A DNA stretch of 64,000 nt from Pseudomonas sp. GV071 (lineage in GTDB: Bacteria > Pseudomonadota > Gammaproteobacteria > Pseudomonadales > Pseudomonadaceae): the NCBI RefSeq assembly GCF_003050835.1, contig NZ_QAOJ01000006.1, forward strand, positions 186,001 to 250,000, written 5' to 3'. The notes beneath the pieces are model-generated. The model did no database searches. It had not been told where the DNA came from and saw only the letters and a list, made by a program, of their open reading frames with translations. This document shows, in pieces, positions 63,201-64,000 of the stretch; position 1 is the first letter of the stretch, and the number at the start of each line of letters is the position of its first letter. The translations under genes and the position numbers were made by a program.

Positions 63201-63941
63201 GCTGACCGTCAATTGTGTCTGGCTGCGGGCATGAATGAACATGTCGGCAAGCCGGTCGACATCAACGAAGTGGTCCGCGCGCTGATGCAGATTACCGGCC
63301 GCGACAGCGCCCCGCACCCGCTCGGCAATGCCGCTGGGCCAGTCCCGTCGTCAGACCAGACGATGGAGGAAGGCAGCTCGATCCTCTCGCGTTTTGGCAT
63401 GAACATCGAACTAGTGCAGCGCCTGCTTCAAGAGTTCCAACGGGACGCCCACGTGCTCCTCGCCGATTTGCAGCGGCACAGCGAACAACACAACCGCAGC
63501 GCACAGGCATTCGTCCTCCACGCGCTGAAAGGCAGCGCGGCGACCATCGGCGCGCTGGCCCTCTCGCAGCGCGCCGCAAGCCTGGAAGCCCAGTTCAAAA
63601 CCCACCCGGATACGGCAGCGGCCGCGTTGGCTGATCCGCAGACGCTGGCGGAACTGCATTCGTTGCTCGGCGCAAGCATCGCCCGCCTTGAACACTGGAT
63701 CGAAGGCGTTACAGACCCGTCCGCAGGTACAGGGCGGGCGAAATCGCCGATCACTGCGCAGCAATGGCAGGCCAAACGCATGGAACTGCTGGAGCTGCTC
63801 AGTACCGGCAACATGCGCGCATTGGAGCTGACCGAGGAGCTCGCCAGTGCCGAGGCACCGGAGTGGTTTGGCCGCGTGGTCGAACAGGTCAATGCGCTGA
63901 TGTTCAACGCCGCGGCGCAATTGCTGCGCGAAGCCCAATAG
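60291..63941 (+). CDS. CHASE-domain hybrid sensor histidine kinase with two receivers and HPt
   Basis: A 1216-residue hybrid kinase. The start is GTG 60291 ([10 protein letters not shown]) after AGGAG. It has a first membrane segment (about 5-20), a periplasmic CHASE domain (about 40-240), a second membrane segment near 303-322, a PAS domain (about 340-455) and a coiled coil. HisKA follows with His500 ([13 protein letters not shown]), then HATPase ([14 protein letters not shown]). REC1 has Asp790 ([11 protein letters not shown]), REC2 has Asp935 ([12 protein letters not shown]), and the HPt domain carries His1077 ([12 protein letters not shown]). Multi-step phosphorelay to a c-di-GMP protein is likely. 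It lies 41 bases after the GGDEF-EAL gene. Confidence 0.94.
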   Translation: MRPWIALVFVVGAGLSLLAATETQRRNDRLTRQALNVELSETADAVVRRMHLYQYGLRGLRGAIQAVDGQQLSLEGFQRYQQTRDATREFPGSRGFGFIRRVAEAEQAAFVQQQRRQGQPEYTVHQFQPHAGERFLVQFVWPMALNKAGVGLDIASDPERQSAALAALRSGDVQLSRPIVFFDSSDRSTKAFLMLLPIYRSAVTPADVDERQATAIGWSYAALQIDEVLENLGIYNEGLGLQLFDLGEGHSSTPFYDRSGGADNPQSLISNELTCEIFGRQWRLKLTAYPSFVATLNHTAPQQVLLLGLLISGLITALLAMLDSSRRRRIEIFSDQARLAAIVESSSDGIIGKDLTGMITSWNKGAELIFGFTSEQAVGRRLAELLVPSNLRDQEQDILARINRGERVTHFETQRLHRDGHLVEVSVSVAPIRDGTGVIIGASKTVRDISQQKSAEASLQALYAELETQVAERTAELQQAKLQADSANAAKSAFLANMSHEIRTPLNAVLGMLQLLLHTVLNPRQSDYVNKARSAATSLLGLLNDILDFSKIEAGKLQLDVHRFELERLMRDLAVVLSGNQGDKEVEVVFDLSPNLPGVLFGDSQRLQQILINLAGNALKFTPKGYVIVSITELESNDTEALLRIAVTDTGIGIAQPQQAYIFEGFAQAETSTSRRFGGSGLGLVICKRLVELMGGQLQVISEPGKGSRFWFDLAFTVEPGITLKGACQGIAPSLRILIADDNRVAAELMQQTVVALGWHADLVANGRQAVERVRQAQHEDQPYDVVLMDWRMPELDGLGAAQLIHDNTELRHQPVILMITAYGREALAHIQETMQSPFVEFLTKPITPQQLALSVHQALDGSADSSTGGASQHSSHVRLQGLRLLVVEDNALNRQVAAELLSHEGAQVQLAEGGLQGVRMALAATPPFDAIIMDVQMPDIDGYEATRRIRAEPGLARVPILAMTANASEADRQLCLAAGMNEHVGKPVDINEVVRALMQITGRDSAPHPLGNAAGPVPSSDQTMEEGSSILSRFGMNIELVQRLLQEFQRDAHVLLADLQRHSEQHNRSAQAFVLHALKGSAATIGALALSQRAASLEAQFKTHPDTAAAALADPQTLAELHSLLGASIARLEHWIEGVTDPSAGTGRAKSPITAQQWQAKRMELLELLSTGNMRALELTEELASAEAPEWFGRVVEQVNALMFNAAAQLLREAQ

Positions 63942-63943
63942 CG

Positions 63944-64000
63944 CTAGAGCATGCGTTTGAGCACCGTGTCACGCAGATAGAAGTGGTGCCAGAACGCGGC
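63944..64000 (-). CDS. C terminus of a probable cytochrome b561, start beyond window
   Basis: On the minus strand the last 18 codons (AAFWHHFYLRDTVLKRML, then TAG) read into the window edge. This closely resembles the C-terminal end of bacterial cytochrome b561 proteins (a KHHFxxxDxTLxRML pattern). It is convergent with the hybrid kinase, 2 bases apart. Only the tail is visible, so the assignment rests on that short match. Confidence 0.5.
   Translation of the reverse strand, partial: AAFWHHFYLRDTVLKRML

Overview
The window reads as a chromosomal segment of a fluorescens-type Pseudomonas. The evidence is the GC-rich sequence, Pseudomonas-type REP elements (core TGTAGGAGCGGCTTCAGCCGCG), an AtsA-type arylsulfatase, a Kup transporter, FNR/Anr boxes with an FNR-like regulator, and c-di-GMP signalling genes. 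Species assignment is inference. I saw no rRNA, tRNA, CRISPR array, prophage or intact insertion sequence.

Layout. 1-2.4 kb: the end of a HipA-type kinase gene, then a beta-class glutathione transferase divergent from an HxlR regulator with a clear operator between them. 2.5-8.9 kb: a TetR regulator divergent from a redox operon (old yellow enzyme, three short-chain dehydrogenases, an alpha/beta hydrolase and a quinone-reductase-like MDR). The hydrolase gene is broken by a 5-base insertion at a perfect palindrome. 8.9-13.4 kb: a patchy region of small unknown genes, a candidate MITE and a dispersed non-coding repeat. 13.4-22.3 kb: a chemoreceptor, a DapF-like protein lacking both catalytic cysteines, a VOC protein, a methyltransferase, a serine hydrolase, a class III sirtuin, an arylsulfatase and a hicAB toxin-antitoxin pair with its operator.

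22.5-34.3 kb: a large uptake and catabolic island. It has a histone-deacetylase-like amidohydrolase, a creatinase-like M24 protein, a full polyamine-type ABC importer, a LysR regulator, a cupin, an FAD-dependent amine oxidoreductase, an NTF2-AraC fusion regulator and an aldehyde dehydrogenase. Together they look like import, ring opening or deacylation, oxidation of an amine to an aldehyde, then to an acid. 34.3-40.4 kb: assorted hydrolases, a lipoprotein, a cyclase-family enzyme divergent from an AhpD-like protein, and an HxlR regulator divergent from an MFS exporter. 40.4-44.0 kb: a two-component system with a DipZ-like thiol-disulfide protein and a secreted hydrolase. Two copies of a multi-site operator with identical geometry tie these together.

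44.1-48.0 kb: the most system-like locus. A GNAT/C39-peptidase fusion is divergent from a RimK-like ATP-grasp ligase, a CorA-like transporter with a GMS in place of GMN, and a 31-residue single-pass membrane protein. 48-64 kb: Kup, a diguanylate cyclase, a relic of an MgtC-like gene, then an FNR-type cluster (two tandem universal stress proteins, GNAT, a two-TM channel, an FNR homologue and a zinc alcohol dehydrogenase) carrying three FNR/Anr boxes. It closes with an HD-GYP protein, a receiver-GGDEF-EAL protein, a 1216-residue CHASE hybrid kinase and the last 18 codons of a probable cytochrome b561.
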